Notes: generated from the letters alone by a model not told the origin. DNA of 64,000 bases from Gymnorhina tibicen (GCA_013399875.1 VXAZ01006320.1:1081148-1145147), one strand, 5' to 3'; shown: positions 10,561 through 22,914, counted from the stretch's first letter. Numbers and translations: made by a program.

Positions 10561-13500
10561 GTGTTGCCAAACGGGAGAGCCCAAACCGGAGAGGGTTTGG
10601 GAAGGTTCCCGTGACTCAGTTTCCCCAGCCGTGAAAGCGCTCCCGTCCCCGCAGAGTGTTGCAAGGATTAACCTGTAAGCGTGCAGTGTGTAGAGATCCT
10701 CCGGTGGAAAGTTCCTTACAGGGCAGTGTTTTCCAACCTTGGGAAGCTGATGAGCCCCCCAAGAGGAAAATGAAACCGGTTCTCTGCCTCAAGTACCCGT
10801 GCTTTCCTTGCTCTGCTCTCCTGTAAAGGTGTCTGTGGCTGCAGCAGTGGCTCTTGGAGAGTGGTCGTCCACATGCACAAAGGCCTTTGCCATGCTTTGG
10901 GAAGTGCTTAACAAACCCCTCAGTATAACATTAAATATTTTGATAGTTGTTCACATTGCTTGCGGAGCCCTTGAATGCAGCTTCCAATCACTACACTTTT
11001 CTTTTTTTTTTAAACCGTGTACTTAGAGTGAAGAAAAAAAAATTAACTCTGAACTTCAGCTGTGAGCTGCTGATTGCTTGGGTCAAAAGGATGACTGCCT
11101 GTGATGGATGGAACAGTGTTTGAGTAGAGCTTGTAACAAATGGAAAGGAACATGCCAGAGATGCTTTATAGGTTCTGAAATACTGTATTTCTTCTTTCTG
11201 CTTAAAAAAAAATTCATCTGACATTTGCTCCTGGCATACATCTCCCTCCTGCATTTATGTGTGCTGACTTCTTGTGGGTTTGCCTGTGAACGTGTGAATT
11301 GTTCAGTCTTGCTCTCTGGTTGGCTTTTAGTGTTCTGCCTGCCAGCCTTCTGCAAAGCTATGCTCCAAGCTGATGGTAGTACAAGCACGCTTAAACACCC
11401 CTGTGTGCCCATTTTTTGAAGAAAAAGGTATAGCAGGTGTAGCTGAATGAGGAAGTGTCTGTGTTTTGAAAATAAAGTGATGGGAAACAAGGTTTTTTGT
11501 TGCAGAGTTCAGTCCTGTTGATTGGTTGCATCTCATACTGTAGCCCATATTTGGTTCTGTAGTTCACCTGTTTTCTTCTGCCTTTTTCCACCCTCAGGGT
11601 AAAGTAGAGTACCTGGTGAAGTGGAAAGGATGGCCCCCAAAGTAAGTTATGTTTACTTGCCTGTTTTTTCTTTAATATTCCTTAATAGCTTGCACTGTGT
11701 CTCTGCAATTGAGCATTTCATTCATAATGGGTAATGGCTTGTCCCTCATTTCAACAACAATAAACAAAACCAAAGAGCCACAAACCAAACCCAAATCTGT
11801 TTGTGAATTGGCAGCTAAGAAATACAAACTGCGTGCCAGTTTATTCTGACTGGTTTTTGCCACCACTGAAGTATTTCATTGAGATACTTTCTAGATACAA
11901 ATGTTTTTAAATTCATTATGAGTTCAACAAAGAACCCAGATTTTTCTGAACCTGGAATGGTTCCTGCTTTTCTGAGTCAGCACCAAGAGGACCCCACTTT
12001 ATTTTTAGAGCTGTCTGCAGTCTTTTAAAATAGAAAACATGTTAATGGTCTTGTCTTCCTCTCCTACTGCTTCCCCTCTGCAATTCACCAACGGAAAGGG
12101 GCAATGTTTCAGATTTATTGATTGTAGCCAAATGCAGGTGATCTTTGTCCCTTGAAAATTACTGCCATGCCTTCATTTCCTTGTGTGAAACCTCCTGTTA
12201 TTCTGAGTGCCTTTTCAGCTTTTGCTTTGATTGCTACATTGCGAAAAGGAAGAAAAGTTTGGGTTTTTTTCAACATTGCTGTGCACTGTTTACAGACACT
12301 TCTCTCATTAAAATGCATCTGCTTCTGAAGAAGAGCCACTGCTCTGTGCTTAAGCAGTCTGTAAAATGCTTTGAGATTAAAAGGATTAGGTAACTGGAGA
12401 ATATTACTGTGTCAGCTAGCAGTCTAGTAGAACAGCCTCCTGGCCAACCCATATGGGGCCCTGTCTTTGCTTTTCTGTTTGTGCCTGTGTGTGTACATAC
12501 ACAATGTGTGTGGGCACAGCAGTGTTACACACGCAGTTGCTCTGCGTGTTGCTAAGCAAAGGGAGCTGCTTGTTACAGGTTCATCCTCGCAGCTGCAAAG
12601 TGGGGCCTGCCAGGATGGTTCTGACTGGCTGTACCTGGTGTCCAAGAAGCTGAAATGTGTTCTTGGGTGCCTAACTGTTATGCCTAATCCTTATGATTAT
12701 AGGCCATGTGTGAAGATAAGCAGCTTCCCCTCTCTGGTGGTGGTGGGAGAGGGTGACTTTATTATTGAGTGTTCTGCTTGTCAGTGTAACCTTGTGCACT
12801 TGTTGAGCACCAGCTGCCACGTAGTGTGGGTCACTTCTTGGACTGCTTCAGCCTTAAGTAGCCAAGTCTTACTTCATCACTGATAGAGGGTGGGAAATGT
12901 ATTTGGAGCCCATGAGGCCTCATCCCCTCTTGGCCAGAATACCGATGTTTATCCCATTCTCCTTTCAACAAACGCATTGAAGTCCTTCTCTTGTAAAGTC
13001 CCTTGCCAAGAAGGTGGGCTGAGGCATGGCGTAATGTTTCTTGGACAGAGCAGGCCTTATTCTTAACTGCTGCCTTTCCTTGTCCTGCACCTTGGAACTC
13101 TGGAGGAGATAGAAACACTTCAGGGAATTTAAAGCACAGCTCCCCTGGGAGCAAGGTGGTGTCAGGGTTCTCTTTATTTTGATGTATGGCATGTCCAAGC
13201 ATCTTCCCTCTTCCCCCAAACTCCAAATCTGAAGAGTGCTGATTTTTTTTTTCCTTACTCCTGCCCGCCTCCACTTTAACTGTTCCCTCAGTAGTCTGAA
13301 TTACTTAAAGCCAAGATGCTCAGAGCACTGAAGTCACTTTCATCCCACTAACAGTCTCTGTTCCTTGTTTCTAAACATACATATGCCCGTGATGGCATGC
13401 AGCACCACAAGCTGTTTGTATCTTTGTGTCTGTTTCCCCTCCAAACATCATTCCCTTCCCTAATTACCAACCTTGTTGCATTGCTCTTTGTAATCTCTGT

Positions 13501-16500
13501 ACCTATTATCCCATCATTCCCTTTGGAAGTATCATGGAAGGGAATAAGGATAGGTCAGTAGTTTACTGCTTTCACATGCAATTCATATTTCACTTTTTTT
13601 TCCCCCTCTTCTTAATAAAAAATTCTTATTCGTGCCCTACATCTCAGATTTATGGATTGCACTGCTGGAGTCAGGGAATGGAGGAGTGACTATCTGATTC
13701 TAGCTACAAGCTTGTTTACAACTTGTGTTGGAGTTAAAAGGAGGGGGAAGAGGAGGAGTAGAAGGAGGGGGAAGGAAGATCATATGATCTGTGTTTTCCA
13801 GAGTGCCTGCTCTCTGCAGTTTGCTGCAGCCTGGGCTGTGTGTACCCATATATAAAGCTCTGTGCGCGCGCGCGCGTGGCAAACTCAACCATGTTTTTTT
13901 TATATGCAGTGTTTTGCCACTGCAGCGAAGCCAGAATCTGAACTGCAGAGAAAAAGGCAACACCCACCAGGGTGTTTTTTTAAAGCAAATCCCTTTTCTT
14001 CTCCTGCCTATGAAAAGCAATCCAATTACTTTTTTCCCCCCTTGTGGTGTTATTTTTCTTAAATTTGTAGGATGAGTGCCAGAATCCCTGCAGCTGGGAG
14101 GAAACCTTCCTCTTTTCAAACAGTATCTTGGCTTTGACAGCTCACAGTCAGGTTGCTGCAGGAGGCATGAGCAAAGGAGGGAGGGAGAAAGGGAGGGATC
14201 AGCTGGTTATGAAGACATGTCTGTTCTTAACTCTCCGATGTACAGTGCACCTTGGGATATCTGAATGTCATATTTTTGTTTCTCCCTTTTGTAAAAGAAT
14301 TGTATTTCCATTACTAGAGCCATCCTCCAGTAATGTTCCTGTATTATAGTACCTTTCTTCTCTCTAATGGAGAGATAAAAGGGAAAATTATTCCCAAATC
14401 ACCTCCCCTGTGTACCCCACGTATCCCATGTGCTCACATGCAGCCTGTGCTTCATCCGGAAATGTAAACATCCTAAAATGCTTTCTTGCTGTTTAAAGGC
14501 ACTGATACAAATGCACCCTTGTGCACCTGCATGTAACTGCTCGATGGTCCTCCTCCCCAGGGCCTGGGAGGAGCTCTGCCTCCAGGCCTGGATCTCACAT
14601 TTCAGGAAAATTAGTGTTCTGAGCCAATTGAGGATTCACATTTGCTTTCTTGCCTTAGAGTTTGTACGGTAGAGACATGACACCCACCTTTTCTGGGCAA
14701 GCGTGACCCCTAAGAAGTAAACATGCCACAAGGACCACTTTGTGATTCTTTCAGCTTCCACAGTGGGAGCGTTTTGGCTGCTTCTGCCTAGTGTTAAGTG
14801 CAGCTGTGCTCTTTGGGAACCAGTTTTGGAGTTGCCTCCTAGGTGGGTTCAGTGCTTTCCTGAGCATCTGATTCCTGTCACAGCTGTCTGGCTGTCGAGG
14901 AGGGAGCTGGGGCAGCGAATGACACTGTTCCCAGGCTGCTTCGGGAGCATGAAGCCCGTTCGGAGCAGTGTGGGTGGCCCTGCCCACAGTGCATTTGGGG
15001 TATTTGTGTCGATGAGCTCCGCTCGATAGGAACAACCTGTAGGGGGAGCCGAGCGGGAAGCGGAGGCGTTGGCAAGTGGCCATCAGCTTGCCCCAGGGCC
15101 CAGGTCTCAACGTGTTTGGTTGAACGGCATCAGTGGAAAAAAAAAATTAAACTCTTAAATGAATCCTTTCAGCTTCAGTGATTAGAAGTAATTAATAATG
15201 CAGGTGAGAAACCGTACTTACTCTTTGAGCACTCTAAATTAAGAGAGACCTATTTTTCAGAAAGATGTATCAGACCATGCCTCATTGTTCCATGGGGTTT
15301 GTTGGATTTGAGGGAGTGCTGCAGATGAGACCTGTTCAGGCATGGACTTAAAAACAGTTTGTGAGTGTCTGCACAGGCTTTGCACACAGTGTGGAGGGGG
15401 CCCTGGGGAGGAAACTCTTCCCTGTTTTTGTACAAAGAGCTGCTTGATGCTTGGCCCTGCCTGTTTTGGGAAGGGGAGGTGGTGTCTGTGGGAAGCTGGG
15501 GAGGGAATGGCTGGGATTCCTTAGAGCTCTCGCAATGTTGTGGCAGGCCCCACCGACCCTTGTGAAGACAGTATCCAGGGCTGCAGCGCACTAGTAGCAG
15601 GCCTGCAGAGAGAATGTTTCATTAAAATATTGTTTACTTTTTATTCCTTATGTTTTTCTTCAGATACAGCACATGGGAGCCAGAGGATCATATCTTGGAC
15701 CCTCGCCTGGTAGTGGCTTATGAAGAAAAGTAAGGGCACATGTTCTTTCTCTCCCTAGACACAGGAAAAGAAATAGTGTCTTTATTTTATTATATGCATA
15801 AAGTGGCCCTGTTGTTCCTACTTCAATCAAAGATGAGATGTATAGCAATGAATCCTTCTTGATTTTTGTACCCTGGTGTTGATTGAGATGGATAAGACAG
15901 GGTTAAAGCAGCTTTGATTGGCACTGTTCAGGAAATGAGGCCAAGAACAGGCAGCATTGAGCCAGAGAACAATCGGATTCAGGTTTTAATCAGGTCCAGA
16001 GCTGGACTGGAGTGATGTGAGGTGGGAAGTTTCTCTAACCCATCCTTGATTAACTGCATCAGAGAAATTCCCCTATTGCAAGGTTTTCACTCCTACAGGA
16101 AGCAATTCTGGCATGTTTTCCAAGCTCACACTGGTCACCGTTGGGTTTTAGTGAAGGAAATTGAGGGAGCTATGCTGCGAAGGTTGAAGTCCCAACTAGG
16201 TTTTATGCTGTGGTATTTAGTACTCAGTTTGATTTGTATTCCTTTCACAGGGAAGAGAGAGACCGTGCATCAGGGTACAGGAAAAGAGGCCCCAAACCAA
16301 AGCGCCTCCTACTGCAGGTAGCCTCTTGCTCTTCAGTGTATTTCTAACTCCTTAGCTGCTGTGCTGCTCCTCTGCTCTCAGTGAGGTGGAAACTGTCTGT
16401 TTGCTGTTGTATGGACAAATTTGGAGGTAACAAGTTAACACAGCAACATGAAATCAGTGTTCAGGCAGATAATTTTAACCTGTCAGCTGAAGAGCTAGCT

Positions 16501-19444
16501 AATTTGTCTTTTAAAAAGCAAAACAAAACAACAGCTCTTTTTCTCTGAACTAGGATTTTATAAAGTATGGGCCTGGGTAGTTGCACATTACCTGGTTTGT
16601 GTGTTCTTTTAATTTCGTGTTAAGCTTGGACTTTCCATCAAGTCAAAGGTAGCCTGCGGTTGGAAGTGGAGTTTCAGCATGCTTTGACTATTGCCAAGCA
16701 AAGCAGCCAATCCTAGGAAGCAAATATTAGGAAGAGCTTAGAAGAGGGGAGAGAAACAGTGTTTAGAGCAGCACACCTTACCCTAGCTGATCTAGATGTT
16801 CAGAGACTGAGCAAAGAATATTTTCCTGGTTCCCAGCGGGGAGCCCTGACTGCATGATCAGATGTCTGCTCTGACCCTTGCTGCGTTGGTGTCTTGGCAG
16901 CGGCTGTATGGCATGGACTTGAGGAGTGCCCACAAGGGAAAGGAGAAGCTTTGCTTCTCTCTTGCACGGAGGTTTGGAGGAGGAGACAGTAGCCTGCCAG
17001 GGGCCAAGACAGGGCAGGCAGATTTCCCTGAGAAGACTGGGGGTGCAGTCCTGCCATTCTCTCTCCGGAAGCAACGCAAAAACCAGAAGTACCTACGACT
17101 GTCGAGGAAGAAGTTCCCCCGCATGGCGAGTCTGGAGAACCGAAACTGCAGGCATGAGTTTTTCCTGAATGATGCGGTGGGCCTAGAGGCCAGGCAGAGC
17201 TCTGATGACTGGGAGGCCACGCAGCACACCAGCAAAGAAGGTAAAGCCAGTCACCCTTTGGTGAAGTTCTGGGGCAAGTGAAGAATGTTCTGCATCCTTC
17301 CACCTTGGTTACATCCTCCTGGGATTGCGGTCTAGGTCAGGTCTTCAGAGCAGCCCTTGCTGGCCTATATTATGTCCCTTTTGTTTGCAGATTTCTTTCG
17401 TGTTTGAAGAGAACAGATTAATTGGTTTTTTTTGGTCCTGTTGCCTCTCTGTAGTCTTACATCCCCGATGCCCCTCCCAGTGTTAGAAAACATGCAGAAG
17501 ATACCCCAAGTTTTTCCCCTTCTTAACATTTCCTCCCAGCAGAGGTGACACACAAGTGTGACAGAGATGAACTCTGCCTCTGTCCACATTATCCACATGT
17601 GCTCATCCTGCTGCTTGGCTCAAAGGACTTTGGCTGGCAGTGGACAAGCTTGGACAGCGGCACTCCTCTCATAGTGCTGCTTTGAGAAGCGTACAGGAAT
17701 GCTGCTAGGAATGTACAGTGTACTCCCCTGCCCTCTCCTTCCCTTTCCTCTCCACACTCCTCTAAAGCCTCTTGCTATAGAGCTATGTGAAAGGGGGAGA
17801 GAGAGATGAAGTGAGGATGGTAACTCCTGCCTGATCTCACTGAGTAGGCAGCATGAGTGTAGGCATGGGAGATGTCCAAGCACATTTGGCATTTTGGGGA
17901 AGGATACCAGCATCTTGTGCAGGAGGGCTGTGGGATGTGTGTGTCGCTCTCAGTTACCAGGGAAACTCTATCCCTGCATTATTAGAGCTTCTGAAGGCGT
18001 AGCTTTCCTGAGGAGTGGAAAACCAGGGCTTGTGCTGCTTGTAGTAGCTAAGGGAATCCTGTTACTCCTTGCTAGGAGTAGCTGTTAGCCAGGCTGGATT
18101 AGGCAGGATCTTAGGGAGAGGGCTGTGTTCTGGAAGTCAACGCTATTCCCTCTTTTCTGAGAGAGATTGGAGTGGTGCTCAGAATCCAGGGAGGCAGCAG
18201 TGGGAGTAGCAGAGAGGAACCCAGTGTTACATCCTGGCAGTGGGGAAATGTGTGGGGCTCTTTTCCTCAGAAGTGTGGGGCACTAAAGCACTTGGGGATC
18301 AGAAGAGTGAGTGGCACTACAGAATTTTAAAACTGTTTTTGTTCTCCCCTTGACACATGGCCTGCTTGGAATCCCAGTTACTGTTAGGGGGAATTGGACT
18401 CTTTCTGGGGGGAAAGTAGACACTCCAGGTGTTTGAGACAGAAGCCAGGAAATACACTCTTAAGGGGCTCTCGTTCTTTGCCCAGGTTGGGACAGCAAGG
18501 CGTATAGTGGACAGGTAGAGTGACAGGGAGAAGGTGTGTTTTCCTTCCTCTGTATTTATGTGGCAGTATCTGGGGGCTGTGGGGAAGTGAGCCTTTGGGT
18601 GGCAGAGGGGCTGATAATTATTCTTACAGTGAGAAAATGCAGGGGTGCTTGAGTTTCTTGTGGAGCTGTCTGGGAGCTGTCTGAGAGCAAAGGAGGCGTA
18701 TGAGAGACGAAGAGCAGCTTCTCCATGGAGCACTACTGAGGCATTTTTGAGAGAATCACACCCAGGCTGCATTGCAGGTGCAGTACAAGGCAGACCCTCC
18801 ATTTTGGCTCCCTTTGACTCCCCTAGGAGTATCTAAAGAGTGTGTGTAAGAGATTTAGTTTTTGCCTTTTCAGCAGGATAAGGCATTTAGAAGCAGGTGA
18901 GCTCAAACCAGGGTGAGTGTGCTTTGCTGTCACAAAACCAAATTAGGGGCTGAGATGGAATGAGAGGTACTGGGGAATTGTGGATGGTTAGATGAACTTG
19001 GTGGTTTTAAGGGTCTTTTGACCTCTGCGTAGGCTGCTCTGATACTACTGTGTATCAGAGCAGCCTACTCTGCTGAGGACACCTGATCCTCCATTTTCCC
19101 TTAGCCTCTGAGGGGAGGGCTTGCACATGTTCTTTCTTGCTCTGTACATGCAGAGTCAGTACAGGCTGATTTCACCTATGGTTTGTCAGAAAGGAGACCC
19201 TTTTCCATCCTTCCTTTCCCTCTCTTCTTCCTCCTTTCTTCTCCCTCGCCTTCTCTGTTTCACTAACATGCTCTCATCTGCCTTTCTTTCTGCAGCAGAT
19301 GTGGATGCCAGTCTCCCTTGGATCCCCACTGTGCCCCCCAGCGAAGTGACAGTGACAGACATCACGGCAAACTCCATTACCGTCACTTTCAGAGAAGCAC
19401 AAGTGGCTGAGGGCTTCTTTCGAGACCGGAGCGTGCAGTTCTGA
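10206..19444 (+). CDS. CBX7: Chromobox protein homolog 7 (Polycomb, PRC1), complete, six exons
   Basis: A nuclear Polycomb reader in canonical PRC1. The chromodomain binds H3K27me3 and RNA, and the C-terminal Pc box binds RING1A/B, so the protein links methylated chromatin to H2A ubiquitination and repression (CDKN2A is the classic family target). Coding exons are 10206-10274, 11598-11641, 15664-15729, 16251-16317, 16901-17240 and 19296-19444, all GT-AG. They total 735 nt, or 244 residues, against 251 in human CBX7. The protein begins MELSAIGEQVFAVESIRKK. The aromatic cage is F11, W32 and W35; a KRGPKPKR AT-hook-like motif spans residues 71-78; the Pc box is near the end (EVTVTDITANSITVTFREA). 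The last residues, FFRDRSVQF, resemble the human tail. The start was chosen by family conservation; the frame is open upstream as far as 9711 but GC-rich and unlike any CBX. MELSAIGEQ and the APP-free exon 5 favour CBX7 over CBX2, 4, 6 and 8. Confidence 0.97.
10275..11597 (+). other. CBX7: CBX7 intron 1
   Basis: Starts gtgggc inside the CpG island and ends ccaccctcag. The first 300 bases are GC-rich; the rest is ordinary. No embedded gene is seen. Confidence 0.9.
11598..11641 (+). CDS. CBX7: CBX7 coding exon 2
   Basis: Encodes GKVEYLVKWKGWPP and two bases of the next lysine, giving cage residues W32 and W35. Acceptor ccctcag, donor gtaagt. The lysine codon is split AA/A with exon 3. Confidence 0.96.
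11642..15663 (+). other. CBX7: CBX7 intron 2
   Basis: A 4-kb intron with donor gtaagt and acceptor ttcttcag. It contains a purine tract (about 13736-13785) and a TATATAAA followed by a CG dinucleotide run (13849-13878). No exon or RNA gene is recognised. Confidence 0.9.
13861..13878 (+). repeat. Alternating purine-pyrimidine (TG/CG) run
   Basis: An uninterrupted alternating purine-pyrimidine stretch, mostly CG, of the type prone to Z-DNA. It follows a TATATAAA at 13849-13856 in CBX7 intron 2. Confidence 0.8.
15664..15729 (+). CDS. CBX7: CBX7 coding exon 3
   Basis: Encodes YSTWEPEDHILDPRLVVAY and EE, the C-terminal half of the chromodomain. Acceptor tcttcag, donor gtaagg. The last lysine codon is split AA/G with exon 4. 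Confidence 0.96.
15730..16250 (+). other. CBX7: CBX7 intron 3
   Basis: A 521-bp intron, donor gtaagg, acceptor cctttcacag. A frame of 99 codons running into exon 4 is not the CBX7 frame. Confidence 0.9.
16251..16317 (+). CDS. CBX7: CBX7 coding exon 4
   Basis: Encodes EERDRASGYRKRGPKPKR and LLLQ, the basic AT-hook-like linker shared by Polycomb CBX proteins. It is 67 nt long, exactly like the paralogous CBX6 exon at 31578-31644. Confidence 0.96.
16318..16900 (+). other. CBX7: CBX7 intron 4
   Basis: A 583-bp intron, donor gtagcc, acceptor gtcttggcag. Reading through it in frame meets a stop within 12 codons. Nothing else is recognised. Confidence 0.9.
16901..17240 (+). CDS. CBX7: CBX7 coding exon 5
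   Basis: Encodes the variable middle region starting RLYGMDLRSAHKGKEKLCFS and containing YLRLSRKKFPRM, both shared with human CBX7. This basic, low-complexity linker separates chromodomain and Pc box. Donor gtaaag; the next codon is split G/. Confidence 0.95.
17241..19295 (+). other. CBX7: CBX7 intron 5
   Basis: A 2.05-kb intron, donor gtaaag, acceptor ttctgcag with a second CAG directly after. It holds a perfect hairpin at 19029-19068. No other feature is recognised. Confidence 0.9.
19029..19068 (+). repeat. Perfect 17-bp inverted repeat with 6-nt loop
   Basis: Arm 19029-19045 (gtaggctgctctgatac) is the exact reverse complement of 19052-19068 (gtatcagagcagcctac); the loop is tactgt. It lies about 230 nt before the last CBX7 acceptor, inside the intron. 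It is shorter than a usual pre-miRNA stem. It may be a structured intronic element, a small palindromic insertion or an assembly artefact. Confidence 0.9.
19296..19444 (+). CDS. CBX7: CBX7 coding exon 6 (Pc box and stop)
   Basis: Encodes ADVDASLPWIPTVPP, the Pc box SEVTVTDITANSITVTFREA and the end QVAEGFFRDRSVQF, then TGA at 19442-19444. The acceptor is a tandem tgcagcag, so the exon could also begin at 19299, dropping one alanine without shifting the frame. Confidence 0.95.
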
Positions 19445-22034
19445 ATCTCTGTTTGCAGTGCTCCCCAAAACCAGTGCTTTTAGGGTGGGGCTAGGGAAGG
19501 GTTACATTATCCCTTAAGAGAAAAAAAAAATCCAAAATGTCTCCTCTTAAAATGTTTACACAGACCTTTTTTTTTTTTTTCTCCTTTTTCCCCTTTCAGA
19601 TACGCAAAAAAGGGCAGTGTAGGGGGTGTGTGTTTGTCATTGCTTTGTCCAGCTGAAAAACTGACAGCCCTTTCCCTGGCAAAGACTCCCCTCCTTGATG
19701 CGAAAGCAGCAAGCTGAACAATTCGCCTTTTATCCTGTCAAGTGGCGGCAGCTGCATTTGTGGGGAGAGGGCATGTGGAGGTGGAAAGAGAGCTGGATCT
19801 CTAGCCTGCCGCCTTGTTCTGCAATTGATATCCCTTGGATAAAGATACATCTCTGTACATTGCTCTTCCCACCTTCCTCCTCCCTCTCTTCCTGCAGCAG
19901 TGAGAGGCGATGGATCCTACCTGTGTAGATAACTCCAGCCTGTTAAGACTTTCTCTCCAGTGCTGTTTTCCCTGTGGCCTGCTGTCAGGACTTCAGAAGC
20001 GTATCTGCCTGTCTGTGGTAAGTCAGTCTTTGAAGCACAGGTCCGTATAGACAGCAGAGCTTTCTCCCTTTGATTGTTGATCATGCGGAAAGACTGAAAT
20101 GCATCTCTGAAATCCAAATTGGCAACATAAATTAAATTTGTCCTCATTAAAAGCTCGGAAAGCCAGCGTAGTTGAGACATACCATTCTGTATATGCTAAA
20201 CAGGATTTCCAGGCTTGGCTCTGCTGCATGAGGAATGTGTTACGGAAAGTGGGGTCTTCTTACTCCTTGCCAAATTCAGTATTAATAACAAATCCTGCCC
20301 TGAATCTGTGGTAATAAGTTGGTTGAAAACTGACTCCTCTCCCCGGGGAGGAGGGGCTAATAGGACAACTGAAGCATTGCCTGGCACTGCAGAGATAGCC
20401 AAGATACTGGCACAGGCCCAGGACATGGGAATTGGACAGAACTGAGCTAGAAATGGACCTTGATTACCAGCAAATTCTGTTCTTGGATCCCATAGAGAGA
20501 TCCAAGATAAACAACATGTGGGGAAGGCATGTATTAGATTTGAGGAGGGGAAAAATTCCTAATTCTTAGCAATGAGAATTCTTGGATTGTGCTGCCTGAA
20601 TGATACTCTTCCACGACTCCAGTCTCCTCACAGTATCTGTGATCCTGTACTACTTTACTGATAGGAACTTCCCCTTGGAAGGCTTAAAAATCTTTGCCAA
20701 GGAAAGCGGTCTGCGTTTCAATAGACCTGCCTGATCTTGCACTTAAAAATGCCTTGTGCTGGACTGCCTGTGACACTTTGAGGTTTTTGAAGAATTGCTG
20801 TATTTTGAGTTGGTAGTTTAGCATAGCATCTGTTCTTGCACATGCATGTTCTCTTCCATTTTTAAAAGCAAATTTTATTTAAATAACTTAATTTTTTAAA
20901 TATAGACCTTTTCCAATGGAAAGCAAGAAAAGTAAGGTAGTGTCTAAAGTGGGAACTGCGGGACAGAGTGCTGCAGGGTAACATTGGCTACTGTCATGAT
21001 TACTGTCCCCAAATACTATGTTTCCTTACTCCACCCCACCTGAAGCATCTCTTATCTGCTGTATTCACAGCACATTCACAGTGAAGCTATGAGCCTTCTT
21101 AGCTCTGAGATAAAGACACCTGTGGAAATCCTCAATGTGTTTCTTTGAGGGGCTTAGCTACTGGCCTGCAGAATTTGGGAGGTCTAGGGTTTCTGGTCCT
21201 CCAAACATCTACTTATTGTAAAGTGCTTGGACTAGCACTGTGGGTTTTTACTAGAAGCAGTTTTTACCTCATTTAGGGTGTGGCAACTCAGTGTAGATTT
21301 AGGATTTCCCCTTCCATCTCAGAGCTGTTTGAGCAGGCCTGTCTTTCATGCCATCACAGCAGTTTCAAGATCACTGGGAAGATCTTGAATTTCTGGACTG
21401 ACCTTTTGTCTCTCAAAGAAGTAAGATGGGAGTTTTATTATGGAAAAATCTGAGAGGGTGAGAAGTGGAAGCTGGGGGGGAATTATGTGGTGGGAGGAAG
21501 AGTGAGTGGGAAAGAAGCTTGCAATAGCTAGCAAGGGCAAGCTGATGAGGTAAGCTTGCAGGCGCAGGATGTTTGTTGAACGTGGGTGTCCAGAGCGAGG
21601 CTTTCGTGTCTGGAGTTGCACCCTTTTTTGCAGGATGTGGGGTCAGACGGTGTTGTTACCATCACCCACACACCTCCTCTTCCTGACACCTGCCAAATAT
21701 GCTGAATACCTACATCTCTCTTCTGTTGTGACCAGCGGACACACCACATGGCCCAGTCCACTCTTGCGGGTTGGAGCAGGTCAGGTAGTGATGGTTGCAG
21801 AAGCATAGTGTTTTAGCTTATTTTTAAAAAAGTCTTGAACTGCAGCTCATCCTGCTAAATCTTCATGGCATTTATAGAATCTGATTTCTTTATTCTAATG
21901 CAGCAACTGCTGCCTTTGTCATGTCTTCATCTCAGTGTACAAATACACCAAAAAGAGCTTCCTATTTACTAAGTTCCTGGCTTTGGCTGACATTGGAAGC
22001 AATATCAATCCTGCAGCAGGAAAGAGCTTGTCCT

Positions 22035-22040
22035 AATAAA
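22035..22040 (+). terminator. CBX7: Possible proximal CBX7 poly(A) signal
   Basis: Canonical AATAAA about 2.6 kb after the CBX7 stop. The downstream sequence is T/C-rich rather than strongly GT-rich, so use is uncertain. Confidence 0.3.
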
Positions 22041-22364
22041 CTAGATTTCCACCCTCTGCTTTTCTCTCTACTCGCCAGCTGACGCTTCTCAACACTTTGT
22101 TTTGGCACTTTTCTTTAAACATATTTTCTTTCTCTTGCAGTGGAGTTTTCAAAGACCTGTGGTGGTCTTTCAAAGAGGATCCACCCACAGCTTCATATCT
22201 TAATCATTTTTTTGGATCAGGCTATCTAGTGTTCTGCTGGTGACTAATCATCTTGCTACACGAAGTGTGGAACAAAGTACCTGGCTGCCATGCTGCTTTG
22301 TGTCATTGAGGAGCTAACCGTAATGGGGTTAAGACACAACAAGCTGCATGTGTGTGGGTTTGGC

Positions 22365-22378
22365 GGGGGGGGGGGGGG
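22365..22378 (+). repeat. Poly(G) tract, 14 bases
   Basis: An uninterrupted run of G followed by TGTGTG, probably within the CBX7 3'UTR. It could form intermolecular G-quadruplexes, and its length is also prone to sequencing error. Confidence 0.85.
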
Positions 22379-22914
22379 TGTGTGAAGAGGAGTTTGTGGT
22401 AGGAAACTAAGCAGTTACTTCATTGGCGTGGACTTTTTTTTTGACATTCATGAATTCTTGTTTATCTCAAAGATCTTTTCGAGAAGATTTTTCTCCTGAT
22501 CTTTTAAAAATGTGGCTCTGTTCCCCATTGTCTGCTGACATATCACTGTAAGCTTCCTTGGTAGAGCTGGTCTTCAGGGACTTTAAATTTAGCTTTATTC
22601 CACCTCTGCAGGTGTAGAGAGGGTTTTACTAGTAATGGAAAGATAGGTTGTCTGGGTTTGTCTCTTCTCCCCAATACTGTCCATCTGCCAGTTCAACCCA
22701 AAACCTGACAATTGAATTGGGACCTCCTGTGCTAACATATCTTGAAAATCAGATGGTGTGTTTGAATCTTTGTTAAGCATTCCATTTGATTAGAAGAGCC
22801 AGAATAGCATCCAGCTGAAGCTGAGTTTAATAATTCTATTTGAAGCACAAGCCGAGAATAGAAATGGGCTAACTCTCCCATACCTTGTTTGGCTTCATGG
22901 CTGTAAACAAGAAA

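Noticed and set aside
16022..16321. A 99-codon frame overlapping CBX7 exon 4
   Set aside because: It reads exon 4 in a different frame from CBX7 and comes from intron 3.
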